From positions 22,498 to 86,497 of the forward strand of contig NZ_AJJL01000071.1 of assembly GCF_000257905.1 (NCBI RefSeq): 64,000 nt of DNA, given 5' to 3'. The stretch comes from Streptococcus mitis SK579. GTDB taxonomy: Bacteria; Bacillota; Bacilli; Lactobacillales; Streptococcaceae. Both the position numbers and the translations under genes were made by a program. The notes beneath the pieces were generated by a model. The model searched no databases. It was not told the origin of the DNA and saw only the letters and a list, made by a program, of their open reading frames with translations. Below are positions 49,282 through 59,621 of this stretch, one piece after another; positions within the stretch are counted from its first letter, which is position 1, and each line of letters begins with the position of its first letter.

Positions 49282-50643
49282 TTGAAAGAAAAACAATTTT
49301 GGAATCGTATATTAGAATTTGCTCAAGAAAGACTGACTCGATCCATGTATGATTTCTATGCTATTCAAGCTGAACTCATCAAGGTAGAGGAAAATGTTGC
49401 TACTATATTTTTACCACGATCTGAAATGGAAATGGTCTGGGAAAAACAACTAAAAGATATTATTGTCGTTGCTGGATTTGAAATTTATGATGCTGAGATT
49501 ACTCCCCACTATATTTTCACCAAACCTCAAGATACGACTATCTCACAAGTTGAAAAAGCTACAAATTCAACTCTTTATGACTATAGTCCAAAGTTAGCAT
49601 CTATTCCTTATTCAGATACTGGATTAAAAGAAAAGTATACCTTTGATAATTTTATTCAAGGGGATGGAAATGTTTGGGCAGTATCAGCCGCTTTGGCTGT
49701 CTCTGAAGATTTGGCCTTGACCTATAATCCTCTTTTTATCTATGGAGGACCTGGGCTTGGTAAGACTCACCTGTTAAACGCTATTGGAAATGAAATTCTA
49801 AAAAATATTCCAAATGCGCGTGTTAAATATATCCCTGCTGAAAGCTTTATTAATGACTTTCTTGATCACCTAAGACTTGGGGAGATGGAAAAGTTTAAAA
49901 AGACCTATCGTAGCCTTGATCTTTTATTGATTGATGATATACAATCTCTAAGTGGTAAAAAAGTTGCAACACAAGAAGAATTTTTCAATACCTTTAATGC
50001 ACTGCACGACAAGCAAAAACAAATTGTCCTAACGAGTGATCGAAGTCCAAAACATCTAGAAGGGCTCGAGGAGAGGCTTGTCACGCGCTTTAGTTGGGGA
50101 TTAACACAAACTATCACACCTCCTGACTTTGAAACACGCATTGCCATTTTACAAAGTAAAACGGAACATTTAGGCTACAATTTCCAAAGTGATACTCTAG
50201 AATACCTAGCTGGGCAATTTGATTCAAATGTTCGAGATCTTGAGGGGGCCATCAACGACATCACTTTAATTGCTAAAGTAAAAAAAATCAAGGATATCAC
50301 TATTGATATTGCTGCAGAAGCTATTAGAGCTCGCAAACAGGATGTTAGCCAAATGCTCGTCATCCCAATTGACAAAATCCAAAATGAAGTTGGTAACTTC
50401 TATGGAGTTAGTGTTAAAGAAATGAAGGGAAGCAGACGCCTTCAAAATATTGTTTTAGCCCGTCAAGTAGCCATGTATTTATCTAGAGAACTAACAGATA
50501 ATAGTCTTCCAAAAATTGGGAAGGAATTTGGTGGAAAAGATCATACAACAGTTATTCACGCCCATGCAAAAATTAAATCTTTGATTGATGAAGACGATAA
50601 TTTACGTTTAGAAATTGAATCAATCAAAAAGAAAATAAAATAA
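49282..50643 (+). CDS. dnaA: Chromosomal replication initiator DnaA
   Basis: The 453-residue initiator has domain I (about 1-80), a short linker, AAA+ domain III with Walker [12 protein letters not shown] (about 157) and Walker [11 protein letters not shown], and domain IV with the DnaA-box signature [11 protein letters not shown] (about 415-425). The start is TTG at 49282 after GGAGGAG. DnaA boxes flank the gene on both sides, giving a bipartite origin and probable autoregulation. Confidence 0.98.
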   Translation: MKEKQFWNRILEFAQERLTRSMYDFYAIQAELIKVEENVATIFLPRSEMEMVWEKQLKDIIVVAGFEIYDAEITPHYIFTKPQDTTISQVEKATNSTLYDYSPKLASIPYSDTGLKEKYTFDNFIQGDGNVWAVSAALAVSEDLALTYNPLFIYGGPGLGKTHLLNAIGNEILKNIPNARVKYIPAESFINDFLDHLRLGEMEKFKKTYRSLDLLLIDDIQSLSGKKVATQEEFFNTFNALHDKQKQIVLTSDRSPKHLEGLEERLVTRFSWGLTQTITPPDFETRIAILQSKTEHLGYNFQSDTLEYLAGQFDSNVRDLEGAINDITLIAKVKKIKDITIDIAAEAIRARKQDVSQMLVIPIDKIQNEVGNFYGVSVKEMKGSRRLQNIVLARQVAMYLSRELTDNSLPKIGKEFGGKDHTTVIHAHAKIKSLIDEDDNLRLEIESIKKKIK

Positions 50644-50645
50644 CT

Positions 50646-50738
50646 TGTGGATAACTTTCGCTTTTTTATCTTTTTTATCCACATTTTTTAAACAAGTCAA
50701 AAAACTTGGTATGCCTTACTTTTAGTCTGTTTTCCACA
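50646..50738. other. oriC, right DnaA-box cluster (dnaA-dnaN gap)
   Basis: Perfect TTATCCACA boxes at 50646-50654 (minus) and 50675-50683 (plus), and a near match TTTTCCACA at 50730-50738 (plus), in AT-rich sequence. This gap is the usual site of duplex unwinding in Firmicutes. Confidence 0.88.
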
Positions 50739-50800
50739 GATTTCACAGACTCTATTATTACTATTATCCTTCTAATACTAAAATAAATAAAGGAGAATCC

Positions 50801-51937
50801 ATGATTCATTTTTCAATTAATAAAAATTTATTTCTACAAGCATTAAACACTACTAAGAGAGCTATTAGTTCTAAAAATGCCATTCCTATTTTATCAACCG
50901 TAAAAATTGACGTGAGCAATGAAGGTGTTACTTTAATTGGTTCAAATGGTCAAATTTCAATTGAAAATTTTATTTCTCAAAAAAATGAAGATGCTGGTTT
51001 GTTAATTACTTCTTTAGGATCAATCCTTCTTGAATCTTCTTTCTTTATCAATGTGGTATCTAGTTTACCTGATGTGACTCTTGATTTTAAAGAAATTGAA
51101 CAAAATCAAATTGTTTTAACCAGTGGCAAATCAGAAATTACCCTAAAAGGAAAAGATAGTGAACAATATCCACGAATCCAAGAAGTTTCAGCAAGCACTC
51201 CTTTAATTCTTGAAACAAAATTACTCAAGAAAATTATCAATGAAACAGCATTTGCTGCAAGTACACAAGAAAGTCGTCCAATTTTAACAGGTGTTCATTT
51301 TGTATTGAGTCAACATAAGGAGCTAAAAACAGTGGCAACAGACTCTCATCGCTTAAGCCAGAAAAAATTAACGCTTGAGAAAAATAGTGATGATTTTGAT
51401 GTTGTCATTCCTAGCCGTTCCCTACGCGAATTTTCAGCGGTATTTACAGATGATATCGAAACTGTAGAGATTTTCTTTTCCAATAACCAAATTCTCTTTA
51501 GAAGCGAAAATATTAGCTTCTATACTCGTCTCCTAGAAGGAAACTATCCAGATACAGATCGCTTGATTCCAACAGACTTTAACACTACTATTACTTTTGA
51601 TGTGGTAAACTTACGCCAGTCAATGGAACGTGCTCGTCTTTTATCAAGTGCGACTCAAAATGGTACTGTTAAACTTGAAATTAAAGATGGGATTGTTAGC
51701 GCCCATGTTCACTCTCCAGAAGTTGGTAAAGTAAACGAAGAAATTGATACTGATCAGGTGACTGGTGAAGATTTGACCATTAGTTTCAATCCAACTTATT
51801 TGATTGATTCTCTTAAAGCTTTAAATAGCGAAAAGGTGACCATTAGCTTTATCTCAGCTGTTCGTCCATTTACTCTTGTGCCAGCAGATACTGAAGAGGA
51901 CTTCATGCAACTTATCACCCCAGTTCGTACAAATTAA
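50801..51937 (+). CDS. dnaN: DNA polymerase III beta sliding clamp
   Basis: The 378-residue clamp subunit has three repeated clamp domains, starting MIHFSINKNLFLQALNTTKR and ending with the conserved LVPADTEEDFMQLITPVRTN. It forms the dimeric ring that tethers the polymerase. GGAG precedes the ATG. It lies right of the dnaA-dnaN DnaA boxes. Confidence 0.98.
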   Translation: MIHFSINKNLFLQALNTTKRAISSKNAIPILSTVKIDVSNEGVTLIGSNGQISIENFISQKNEDAGLLITSLGSILLESSFFINVVSSLPDVTLDFKEIEQNQIVLTSGKSEITLKGKDSEQYPRIQEVSASTPLILETKLLKKIINETAFAASTQESRPILTGVHFVLSQHKELKTVATDSHRLSQKKLTLEKNSDDFDVVIPSRSLREFSAVFTDDIETVEIFFSNNQILFRSENISFYTRLLEGNYPDTDRLIPTDFNTTITFDVVNLRQSMERARLLSSATQNGTVKLEIKDGIVSAHVHSPEVGKVNEEIDTDQVTGEDLTISFNPTYLIDSLKALNSEKVTISFISAVRPFTLVPADTEEDFMQLITPVRTN

Positions 51938-51940
51938 GTT

Positions 51941-51971
51941 AAAGAGGTTGAGCCTAGCTCGCCTCTTTTAT
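51941..51971 (+). terminator. Terminator of dnaN
   Basis: AAAGAGG / CCTCTTT outer stem with an inner GAGC / GCTC stem, ending in TTT, directly after the dnaN stop. Confidence 0.75.
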
Positions 51972-51973
51972 GA

Positions 51974-51979
51974 TATAAT
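51974..51979 (+). promoter_or_regulatory. Extended -10 of the DUF951 gene
   Basis: TGATATAAT (TG at 51971-51972), 22 nt upstream of the ATG. Confidence 0.55.
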
Positions 51980-52001
51980 CAAAAAAGAAAAGGAGAGTAG
52001 T

Positions 52002-52196
52002 ATGTATCAAGTTGGAAATTTTGTTGAGATGAAAAAGCCACATGCTTGTACAATCAAGTCAACTGGTAAAAAAGCCAATCGTTGGGAAATTACACGCGTA
52101 GGGGCAGATATCAAAATTAAATGTAGCAATTGTGACCATGTTATCATGATGGGGCGCTATGATTTTGATCGAAAAATGAATAAAATTATTGACTGA
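52002..52196 (+). CDS. DUF951 small zinc-ribbon-like protein
   Basis: The 64-residue protein (MYQVGNFVEMKKPHACTIKS) has the DUF951 pattern with Cys in HAC and CSNC and the ending HVIMMGRYDFDRKMNKI. The ATG follows AAAGGAG. It sits between dnaN and ychF, as in many streptococci. Function is unknown. Confidence 0.88.
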   Translation: MYQVGNFVEMKKPHACTIKSTGKKANRWEITRVGADIKIKCSNCDHVIMMGRYDFDRKMNKIID

Positions 52197-52238
52197 GCCC
52201 CATTAGTTAGAGGGTTAGCAAGTTTTCCCTTTTTGTGT

Positions 52239-52244
52239 TATAAT
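52239..52244 (+). promoter_or_regulatory. Extended -10 of ychF
   Basis: TGTTATAAT (TG at 52236-52237), 36 nt upstream of the ychF ATG. Confidence 0.55.
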
Positions 52245-52280
52245 ATTAGGGATTGAAATGAAAATGGAGAATGAGAAAAT

Positions 52281-53396
52281 ATGGCTTTAACAGCAGGTAT
52301 CGTTGGTTTGCCAAATGTTGGTAAATCAACACTATTTAATGCAATTACAAAAGCAGGAGCAGAGGCAGCAAACTACCCATTTGCGACGATTGATCCAAAC
52401 GTTGGAATGGTAGAAGTTCCAGATGAACGTCTACAAAAACTAACTGAAATGATTACTCCTAAAAAGACAGTGCCAACAACATTTGAATTTACAGATATTG
52501 CAGGAATTGTAAAAGGAGCTTCAAAAGGAGAAGGGCTAGGGAATAAATTCTTGGCTAATATCCGTGAAGTAGACGCGATTGTTCACGTAGTTCGTGCTTT
52601 TGATGATGAAAATGTTATGCGCGAGCAAGGACGTGAAGATGCCTTTGTGGATCCACTTGCAGATATTGACACCATTAACCTGGAATTGATTCTTGCTGAC
52701 TTAGAATCAGTCAATAAACGTTATGCGCGTGTAGAAAAGATGGCACGCACGCAAAAAGATAAAGAATCTGTGGAAGAATTCAATGTTCTTCAAAAGATTA
52801 AACCAGTCCTAGAAGATGGAAAATCAGCTCGCACCATCGAATTTACAGATGAAGAACAAAAAGTTGTCAAAGGTCTCTTCCTGTTGACAACTAAACCAGT
52901 TCTTTATGTTGCTAATGTCGATGAGGATGTAGTTTCAGATCCAGATTCTATCGACTATGTCAAACAAATTCGTGAATTCGCAGCGACAGAAAATGCAGAG
53001 GTAGTAGTCATTTCAGCGCGTGCTGAAGAAGAAATTTCTGAATTGGACGATGAAGATAAAAAAGAGTTTCTTGAAGCCATTGGTTTGACAGAATCAGGCG
53101 TTGACAAGTTGACTCGTGCAGCTTACCACTTGCTTGGATTGGGAACTTATTTTACAGCTGGTGAAAAAGAAGTTCGCGCTTGGACATTCAAACGTGGTAT
53201 GAAGGCTCCTCAAGCAGCTGGTATTATCCATTCAGACTTTGAAAAAGGATTTATTCGTGCGGTAACCATGTCATATGAGGATCTAGTGAAATACGGATCT
53301 GAAAAGGCTGTAAAAGAAGCTGGACGCTTGCGTGAAGAAGGAAAAGAATATATCGTTCAAGATGGCGATATTATGGAATTCCGCTTTAATGTCTAA
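52281..53396 (+). CDS. ychF: YchF/Ola1-type ATPase (Obg family)
   Basis: The 371-residue P-loop protein shows G1 GLPNVGKST (about residues 8-16), [17 protein letters not shown] as G3 region, the altered G4 NVDED that favours ATP, and a C-terminal TGS domain ending [11 protein letters not shown]. It binds ribosomes and is linked to stress responses. It has its own promoter and terminator. Confidence 0.96.
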   Translation: MALTAGIVGLPNVGKSTLFNAITKAGAEAANYPFATIDPNVGMVEVPDERLQKLTEMITPKKTVPTTFEFTDIAGIVKGASKGEGLGNKFLANIREVDAIVHVVRAFDDENVMREQGREDAFVDPLADIDTINLELILADLESVNKRYARVEKMARTQKDKESVEEFNVLQKIKPVLEDGKSARTIEFTDEEQKVVKGLFLLTTKPVLYVANVDEDVVSDPDSIDYVKQIREFAATENAEVVVISARAEEEISELDDEDKKEFLEAIGLTESGVDKLTRAAYHLLGLGTYFTAGEKEVRAWTFKRGMKAPQAAGIIHSDFEKGFIRAVTMSYEDLVKYGSEKAVKEAGRLREEGKEYIVQDGDIMEFRFNV

Positions 53397-53420
53397 AAAA
53401 ATTAATGAATAGTGTCAATT

Positions 53421-53450
53421 AGGTTGGAAAAAAATTCCAACCCTTTTGGC
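53421..53450 (+). terminator. Terminator of ychF
   Basis: GGTTGGAA / TTCCAACC, a perfect 8-bp stem with loop A5, followed by CTTTT. Confidence 0.85.
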
Positions 53451-53468
53451 TTTTGAAAGGAAAAATAA

Positions 53469-54038
53469 ATGACCAAATTACTTGTAGGATTAGGAAATCC
53501 AGGGGATAAATATTTTGAAACAAAACACAATGTTGGATTTATGTTGATTGACCAACTAGCGAAGAAACAGAATGTCACTTTTACACATGATAAGATATTT
53601 CAAGCTGACCTAGCTTCATTTTTCCTTAATGGTGAAAAAATCTATTTGGTGAAACCCACTACTTTTATGAATGAAAGTGGAAAAGCGGTTCATGCTTTAT
53701 TGACTTATTATGGTTTGGATATTGAAGATTTACTCATCATTTACGATGATCTTGACATGGAAGTTGGAAAGATTCGTTTAAGAGCAAAGGGATCCGCAGG
53801 TGGTCATAATGGTATCAAGTCTATTATTCAACATATCGGAACTCAGACCTTTAATCGTGTTAAGATTGGAATTGGAAGACCTAAAAACGGCATGTCAGTT
53901 GTTAATCATGTTTTAAGTAAGTTTGACAAGGATGATTATATCGGTATTTTACAGTCTGTTGACAAGGTTGACGATGCTGTAAATTATTATTTACAAGAGA
54001 AAAACTTTGAAAAAATGATGCAGAGGTATAACGGATAA
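53469..54038 (+). CDS. pth: Peptidyl-tRNA hydrolase
   Basis: The 189-residue enzyme recycles peptidyl-tRNA. Seen: [18 protein letters not shown] with the catalytic His (about residue 20), [34 protein letters not shown] and IGIGRP. It ends immediately before the mfd ATG, so the two are coupled. Confidence 0.97.
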   Translation: MTKLLVGLGNPGDKYFETKHNVGFMLIDQLAKKQNVTFTHDKIFQADLASFFLNGEKIYLVKPTTFMNESGKAVHALLTYYGLDIEDLLIIYDDLDMEVGKIRLRAKGSAGGHNGIKSIIQHIGTQTFNRVKIGIGRPKNGMSVVNHVLSKFDKDDYIGILQSVDKVDDAVNYYLQEKNFEKMMQRYNG

Positions 54039-57000
54039 ATGGTGACCTTATTAGAGTTATTCTCAGAAAATGATCAGATTAAAAAATGGCATCAAAGTTT
54101 AACAGATAAGAAAAGACAACTAATGCTTGGTTTATCAACGTCTACTAAGGCTCTTGCAATTGCAAGTAGCTTGGAAAAAGAAGATAAGGTTGTATTATTG
54201 ACGTCAACTTATGGAGAAGCAGAAGGACTGGTTAGTGATCTTATCTCTATCTTGGGTGAGGAACTTGTTTATCCATTTTTGGTAGATGACTCCCCTATGG
54301 TCGAGTTTTTTATGTCTTCACAAGAAAAAATCATTTCACGGGTTGAAGCCTTGCGTTTTTTGACTGATTCATCTAAGAAAGGGATTTTGGTTTGTAATAT
54401 TGCAGCAAGTCGATTGATTTTACCGTCTCCAAATGTGTTCAAAGATAGTATTGTAAAAATATCAGTTGGTGAAGAATGTGACCAACACGCGCTTATCCAT
54501 CAGTTAAAGGAAATTGGTTATCGAAAGGTTACACAAGTACAAACTCAAGGAGAATTTAGTCTTCGAGGAGATATTTTAGACATTTTTGAAATATCTCAGT
54601 TAGAACCTTGCCGAATTGAGTTTTTTGGTGATGAGGTAGATGGAATTCGTACTTTTGAAGTCGAAACACAATTATCGAAAGAAAATCAGTCAGAACTCAT
54701 CATCTTTCCAGCTAGTGATATTCTCATAAGAGAAGAAGATTATCAACGAGGTCAGTTGACTTTAGAAAAACAAATTTTGAAGACTCTATCGCCGATTCTG
54801 AAATCTTATCTAGAAGAAATTCTTTCAAGTTTTCATCAAAAACAAAGTCATGCAGATTCTAGGAAATTTTTATCTTTGTGTTATGAGAAATCATGTACTG
54901 TATTTGATTATATTGAAAAAGACATACCAATATTCTTTGATGATTATCAGAAATTGATGAATCAGTATGAAGTATTTGAAAGAGAGTTAGCGCAATACTT
55001 TACAGAAGAGTTACAGAGCGGTAAAGCATTTTCTGAGATGCAGTATTTTGCAGATACTGAGAAAATCTATAAAAAACAAAGTCCAGTGACCTTTTTTTCT
55101 AATCTGCAAAAGGGTTTAGGAAATCTCAAGTTTGACCAAATTTATCAATTTAATCAATATCCCATGCAGGAGTTTTTCAATCAATTTTCTTTTCTAAAAG
55201 AAGAAATTGAGCGATACAAAAAAATGGATTATACTATTATCCTGCAGTCTAGCAATTCAATGGGAAGTAAAACATTAGAGGATGTTTTAGAGGAATACCA
55301 GATTAAATTGGATTCCAGAGATAAGTCAAGTATTTGTAAAGAATCTGTAAACTTAATCGAGGGTAATCTCAGACATGGTTTTCATTTTGTAGATGAAAAG
55401 ATTCTATTGATAACTGAACATGAGATTTTTCAAAAGAAATTGAAACGTCGTTTTCGAAGACAACATGTTTCAAACGCAGAGAGATTAAAAGATTACAATG
55501 AACTTGAAAAAGGAGATTACGTTGTTCACCATATTCATGGGATTGGTCAATACCTAGGAATTGAAACCATTGAAATCAAGGGGATTCACCGCGATTATGT
55601 CAGTGTTCAGTATCAAAATGGGGATCAAATCTCCATCCCAGTGGAACAGATTCATCTACTATCTAAATATGTTTCAAGTAATGGTAAAGCGCCAAAACTC
55701 AATAAATTAAATGACGGTCATTTTAAAAAGGCCAAGCAAAAGGTTAAGAATCAGGTAGAGGATATAGCTGACGATTTAATCAAACTCTATTCTGAACGCA
55801 GTCAGTTGAAGGGGTTTGCTTTCTCAGCTGATGATGAAGATCAACATGCTTTTGATGATGCCTTCCCTTATGTTGAAACGGATGATCAACTTCGTAGTAT
55901 TGAGGAAATCAAGAGAGATATGCAGACTTCTCAGCCAATGGATCGACTTTTGGTTGGGGATGTTGGTTTTGGAAAGACAGAAGTTGCTATGCGTGCAGCC
56001 TTTAAGGCAGTCAATGATCACAAACAGGTTGTTGTCTTAGTTCCGACGACGGTTTTAGCGCAACAGCACTATACGAATTTTAAGGAACGATTCCAAAATT
56101 TTGCAGTTAATATTGATGTATTGAGTCGCTTTAGAAGTAAAAAAGAGCAGACTGAAACACTTGAAAAATTGAAAAAGGGTCAAGTTGATATTTTGATTGG
56201 AACACATCGTGTTTTGTCAAAAGATGTTGTGTTTGCTGATTTGGGCTTGATGATTATTGATGAGGAACAGAGATTTGGTGTCAAGCATAAGGAAACTTTG
56301 AAAGAATTGAAGAAACAAGTGGATGTTCTAACTTTGACAGCTACGCCAATCCCTCGTACCCTTCATATGTCTATGCTGGGAATCAGAGATTTGTCTGTTA
56401 TTGAAACTCCGCCGACTAATCGCTATCCTGTTCAGACCTATGTTTTGGAAAAGAATGATAGTGTCATTCGTGATGCGGTCTTGCGTGAAATGGAGCGTGG
56501 AGGTCAAGTTTACTATCTTTACAACAAAGTTGACACTATTGACCAAAAGGTTTCAGAATTACAGGATTTAATTCCAGAAGCTTCGATTGGTTATGTACAT
56601 GGGCAAATGAGTGAGATTCAGTTAGAAAATACTCTACTGGATTTCATTGAAGGTCAGTATGATATTTTGGTGACGACTACCATTATTGAGACAGGAGTGG
56701 ACATTCCAAATGCCAATACCTTGTTTATTGAAAATGCAGACCATATGGGCTTGTCAACCTTGTATCAGTTAAGAGGAAGAGTTGGTCGTAGTAATCGTAT
56801 TGCTTATGCTTATCTCATGTATCGTCCAGAAAAATCAATCAGTGAAGTCTCTGAGAAGAGATTAGAAGCGATCAAAGGATTTACAGAATTGGGCTCCGGA
56901 TTTAAGATTGCGATGCGAGATCTTTCGATTCGTGGAGCAGGAAATCTTTTAGGAAAATCACAGTCTGGTTTCATTGATTCTGTTGGTTTTGAATTGTATT

Positions 57001-57548
57001 CGCAGTTACTAGAGGAAGCTATTGCTAAACGAAACGGTAATGTTAACACCAACACAAGAATCAAAGGGAATGCTGAGTTGATTTTGCAAATTGATGCCTA
57101 TCTTCCTGATACTTATATTTCTGATCAACGACATAAGATTGAAATTTACAAGAAAATTCGTCAAATTGACAACCGTGTCAATTATGAAGAGTTACAAGAG
57201 GAGTTGATAGACCGTTTTGGAGAGTACCCAGATGTAGTTGCTTATCTTTTAGAGATTGGTTTGGTCAAATCATACTTGGACAAGATCTTTGTTCAACGTG
57301 TGGAAAGAAAAGATAATAAAATTACAATTCAATTTGAAAAAGTCACTCAGCGATTGTTTTTGGCTCAAGATTATTTTAAAGCTTTATCCGCAACGAACTT
57401 AAAAGCAGCTATCACTGAGAATAAGGGATTAATGGAGCTTGTATTTGATGTCCAAAATAAGAAAGATTATGAAATTTTAGAAGGTCTGCTGATTTTTGGA
57501 GAAAGTTTATTAGAGATAAAAGAGTCTAAGGAAGAAAATTCCATTTGA
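54039..57548 (+). CDS. mfd: Transcription-repair coupling factor Mfd
   Basis: The 1169-residue translocase removes RNA polymerase stalled at lesions and recruits UvrA. Seen in order: UvrB-like N-terminal domains, an RNA-polymerase-interaction domain (about 490-560, LEKGDYVVHHIHGIGQYLG), RecG-like helicase with Walker A GDVGFGKTEVA and DEEQRFGVKHKE, the TRG motif region, and the C-terminal TRCF domain. It starts directly at the pth stop. Confidence 0.97.
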   Translation: MVTLLELFSENDQIKKWHQSLTDKKRQLMLGLSTSTKALAIASSLEKEDKVVLLTSTYGEAEGLVSDLISILGEELVYPFLVDDSPMVEFFMSSQEKIISRVEALRFLTDSSKKGILVCNIAASRLILPSPNVFKDSIVKISVGEECDQHALIHQLKEIGYRKVTQVQTQGEFSLRGDILDIFEISQLEPCRIEFFGDEVDGIRTFEVETQLSKENQSELIIFPASDILIREEDYQRGQLTLEKQILKTLSPILKSYLEEILSSFHQKQSHADSRKFLSLCYEKSCTVFDYIEKDIPIFFDDYQKLMNQYEVFERELAQYFTEELQSGKAFSEMQYFADTEKIYKKQSPVTFFSNLQKGLGNLKFDQIYQFNQYPMQEFFNQFSFLKEEIERYKKMDYTIILQSSNSMGSKTLEDVLEEYQIKLDSRDKSSICKESVNLIEGNLRHGFHFVDEKILLITEHEIFQKKLKRRFRRQHVSNAERLKDYNELEKGDYVVHHIHGIGQYLGIETIEIKGIHRDYVSVQYQNGDQISIPVEQIHLLSKYVSSNGKAPKLNKLNDGHFKKAKQKVKNQVEDIADDLIKLYSERSQLKGFAFSADDEDQHAFDDAFPYVETDDQLRSIEEIKRDMQTSQPMDRLLVGDVGFGKTEVAMRAAFKAVNDHKQVVVLVPTTVLAQQHYTNFKERFQNFAVNIDVLSRFRSKKEQTETLEKLKKGQVDILIGTHRVLSKDVVFADLGLMIIDEEQRFGVKHKETLKELKKQVDVLTLTATPIPRTLHMSMLGIRDLSVIETPPTNRYPVQTYVLEKNDSVIRDAVLREMERGGQVYYLYNKVDTIDQKVSELQDLIPEASIGYVHGQMSEIQLENTLLDFIEGQYDILVTTTIIETGVDIPNANTLFIENADHMGLSTLYQLRGRVGRSNRIAYAYLMYRPEKSISEVSEKRLEAIKGFTELGSGFKIAMRDLSIRGAGNLLGKSQSGFIDSVGFELYSQLLEEAIAKRNGNVNTNTRIKGNAELILQIDAYLPDTYISDQRHKIEIYKKIRQIDNRVNYEELQEELIDRFGEYPDVVAYLLEIGLVKSYLDKIFVQRVERKDNKITIQFEKVTQRLFLAQDYFKALSATNLKAAITENKGLMELVFDVQNKKDYEILEGLLIFGESLLEIKESKEENSI

Positions 57549-57605
57549 TATTTTCCTTCTATAAAATAGATAAAAATGGTACAATAATAAGTTGAGGTAA
57601 TAAGG

Positions 57606-57872
57606 ATGAGATTAGACAAATATTTAAAAGTATCGCGAATTATCAAGCGTCGTACAGTCGCAAAGGAAGTAGCAGATAAAGGTAGAATCAAGGTGAATGG
57701 AATCTTGGCCAAAAGTTCAACGGACTTGAAAGTTAATGACCAAGTTGAAATTCGTTTTGGAAATAAATTGTTACTTGTAAAAGTACTGGAGATGAAAGAT
57801 AGTACAAAAAAAGAAGATGCAGCAGGCATGTATGAAATTATCAGTGAAACACGGGTAGAAGAAAATGTCTAA
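57606..57872 (+). CDS. rqcP: S4-domain ribosome quality-control protein
   Basis: The 88-residue protein is almost entirely an S4 RNA-binding domain ([20 protein letters not shown]). Homologues (YlmH-unrelated YabO/RqcP) bind 50S with peptidyl-tRNA in alanine-tailing rescue. It overlaps divIC by 8 nt, as in the conserved mfd-rqcP-divIC order of Firmicutes. Confidence 0.88.
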
Positions 57873-58233
57873 AAATATCGTACAATTGAATAATTCTTTT
57901 ATTCAAAATGAACACCAACGTCGTCGCTACCTGATGAAAGAACGACAAAAACGGAATCGTTTTATGGGGTGGGTATTGATTTTGATTATGCTATTATTTA
58001 TCTTGCCAACTTTTAATTTAGCGCAGAGCTATCAGCAATTACTACAAAGACGTCAGCAATTAGCAGACTTGCAAACTCAGTATCAAACTTTGAGTGATGA
58101 AAAGGATAAGGAGACAGCATTTGCTACTAAGTTGAAAGACGAGGATTATGCTGCCAAATATACACGAGCGAAGTACTATTATTCTAAGTCGAGGGAAAAA
58201 GTTTATACGATTCCTGACTTGCTTCAAAGGTGA
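57865..58233 (+). CDS. divIC: Septum formation initiator DivIC
   Basis: The 122-residue bitopic protein has a basic cytoplasmic start, one membrane helix (about 33-52), then an extracellular coiled coil (about 55-95) typical of FtsB/DivIC. It forms the FtsQLB-like divisome complex. It overlaps rqcP by 8 nt. Confidence 0.9.
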
Positions 58234-58237
58234 TAAA

Positions 58238-58360
58238 ATGGAAAATTTATTAGACGTAATAGAGCAATTTTTGAGTTTGTCAGATGGAAAGCTGGAAGAG
58301 TTGGCTGAAAAAAATCAATTATTGCGTTTACAAGAAGAAAAGGAAAGGAAGAATGCGTAA
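58238..58360 (+). CDS. Small acidic helical protein, unknown
   Basis: The 40-residue protein (MENLLDVIEQFLSLSDGKLE) is highly charged and likely a single helix or helical hairpin. It starts 4 nt after divIC with a weak GGTGA site, and its end overlaps the next gene by 8 nt. A gene of the same size occurs at this place in pneumococcus as I recall. No function is known to me. Confidence 0.7.
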   Translation: MENLLDVIEQFLSLSDGKLEELAEKNQLLRLQEEKERKNA

Positions 58361-59621
58361 ATTCTTAATTATTTTGTTGCTACCGAGTTTTTTGACCATC
58401 TCAAAAGTCGTTAGCACAGAAAAAGAAGTTGTCTATACTTCAAAAGAAATTTATTACCTTTCACAATCTGACTTTGGTATCTATTTTAGAGAAAAATTAA
58501 GTTCTCCTATGGTTTATGGAGAAGTTCCTGTCTATGCAAATGAAGATTTAGTGGTAGAATCTGGAAAATTGACTCCCAAAACAAGTTTTCAAATAACCGA
58601 GTGGCGTTTAAATAAACAAGGAATTCCAGTGTTTAAGTTATCCAACCATCAATTTATAGCTGCAGACAAACGATTTTTATACGATCAGTCAGAGGTAGCT
58701 CCTACAATCAAAAAAGTATGGTTAGAATCTGACTTTAAACTGTATAATAGCCCTTATGATTTGAAAGAAATAAAATCATCTTTATCAGCTTATTCACAAG
58801 TATCAATCGACAAGACCATGTTTGTAGAAGGAAGAGAATTTCTACATATTGATCAGGCTGGATGGGTAGTTAAAGAATCAACTTCTGAAGAAGATAATCG
58901 GATGAGTAAAGTCCAAGAAATGTTAGCGGAAAAATATCAGAAGGATTCATTTTCTATTTATGTTAAGCAACTGACTACTGGAAAAGAAGCTGGTGTCAAT
59001 CAAGATGAAAAGATGTATGCAGCTAGTGTTTTGAAACTCCCTTATCTTTATTATACGCAAGAAAAAATAAATGAGGGTCTTTATCAGTTAGATACGACTG
59101 TAAAATACGTATCTGCAGTTAATGATTTTCCAGGTTCTTATAAACCAGAGGGAAGTGGTAGCCTCCCTAAAAAAGAGGATAATAAAGAATATTCTCTCAA
59201 GGACTTAATAACAAAAGTAGCTAAAGAATCGGATAATGTAGCTCATAATATATTAGGATATTACATTTCAAACCAATCTGATGCTACATTCAAATTCAAG
59301 ATGTCTGCTATTATGGGAGATGATTGGGATTCAAAAGAAAAATTGATTTCTTCCAAGATGGCTGGGAAGGTTATGGAAGCCATTTATAATCAAAATGGAT
59401 TTGTATTGGAATCTTTGACTAAAACAGATTTTGATAATGAGCGAATTGCCAAAGGTGTTTCTGTGAAGGTAGCTCATAAAATTGGGGATGCGGACGAATT
59501 TGAGCATGATACGGGTGTTGTCTATGCAGATTCTCCATTTGTTCTTTCTATTTTCACTAAGAATTCTGATTATGATACGATTTCTAAGATAGCTAAAGAT
59601 GTTTATGAGGTTCTAAAATGA
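58353..59621 (+). CDS. Exported serine beta-lactamase-fold hydrolase
   Basis: The 422-residue protein has an N-terminal signal peptide ([19 protein letters not shown]), an SH3-like N-terminal region, and a C-terminal class A beta-lactamase-like domain with SxxK ([10 protein letters not shown]), SDN (KESDNVAHN) and a KTG-like HKIG. The family has PBP or beta-lactamase topology, but antibiotic hydrolysis is not implied. It starts at 58353 with AAAGGAAAGG upstream, overlaps the small upstream gene by 8 nt and tilS by 4 nt. Confidence 0.85.
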   Translation: MRKFLIILLLPSFLTISKVVSTEKEVVYTSKEIYYLSQSDFGIYFREKLSSPMVYGEVPVYANEDLVVESGKLTPKTSFQITEWRLNKQGIPVFKLSNHQFIAADKRFLYDQSEVAPTIKKVWLESDFKLYNSPYDLKEIKSSLSAYSQVSIDKTMFVEGREFLHIDQAGWVVKESTSEEDNRMSKVQEMLAEKYQKDSFSIYVKQLTTGKEAGVNQDEKMYAASVLKLPYLYYTQEKINEGLYQLDTTVKYVSAVNDFPGSYKPEGSGSLPKKEDNKEYSLKDLITKVAKESDNVAHNILGYYISNQSDATFKFKMSAIMGDDWDSKEKLISSKMAGKVMEAIYNQNGFVLESLTKTDFDNERIAKGVSVKVAHKIGDADEFEHDTGVVYADSPFVLSIFTKNSDYDTISKIAKDVYEVLK

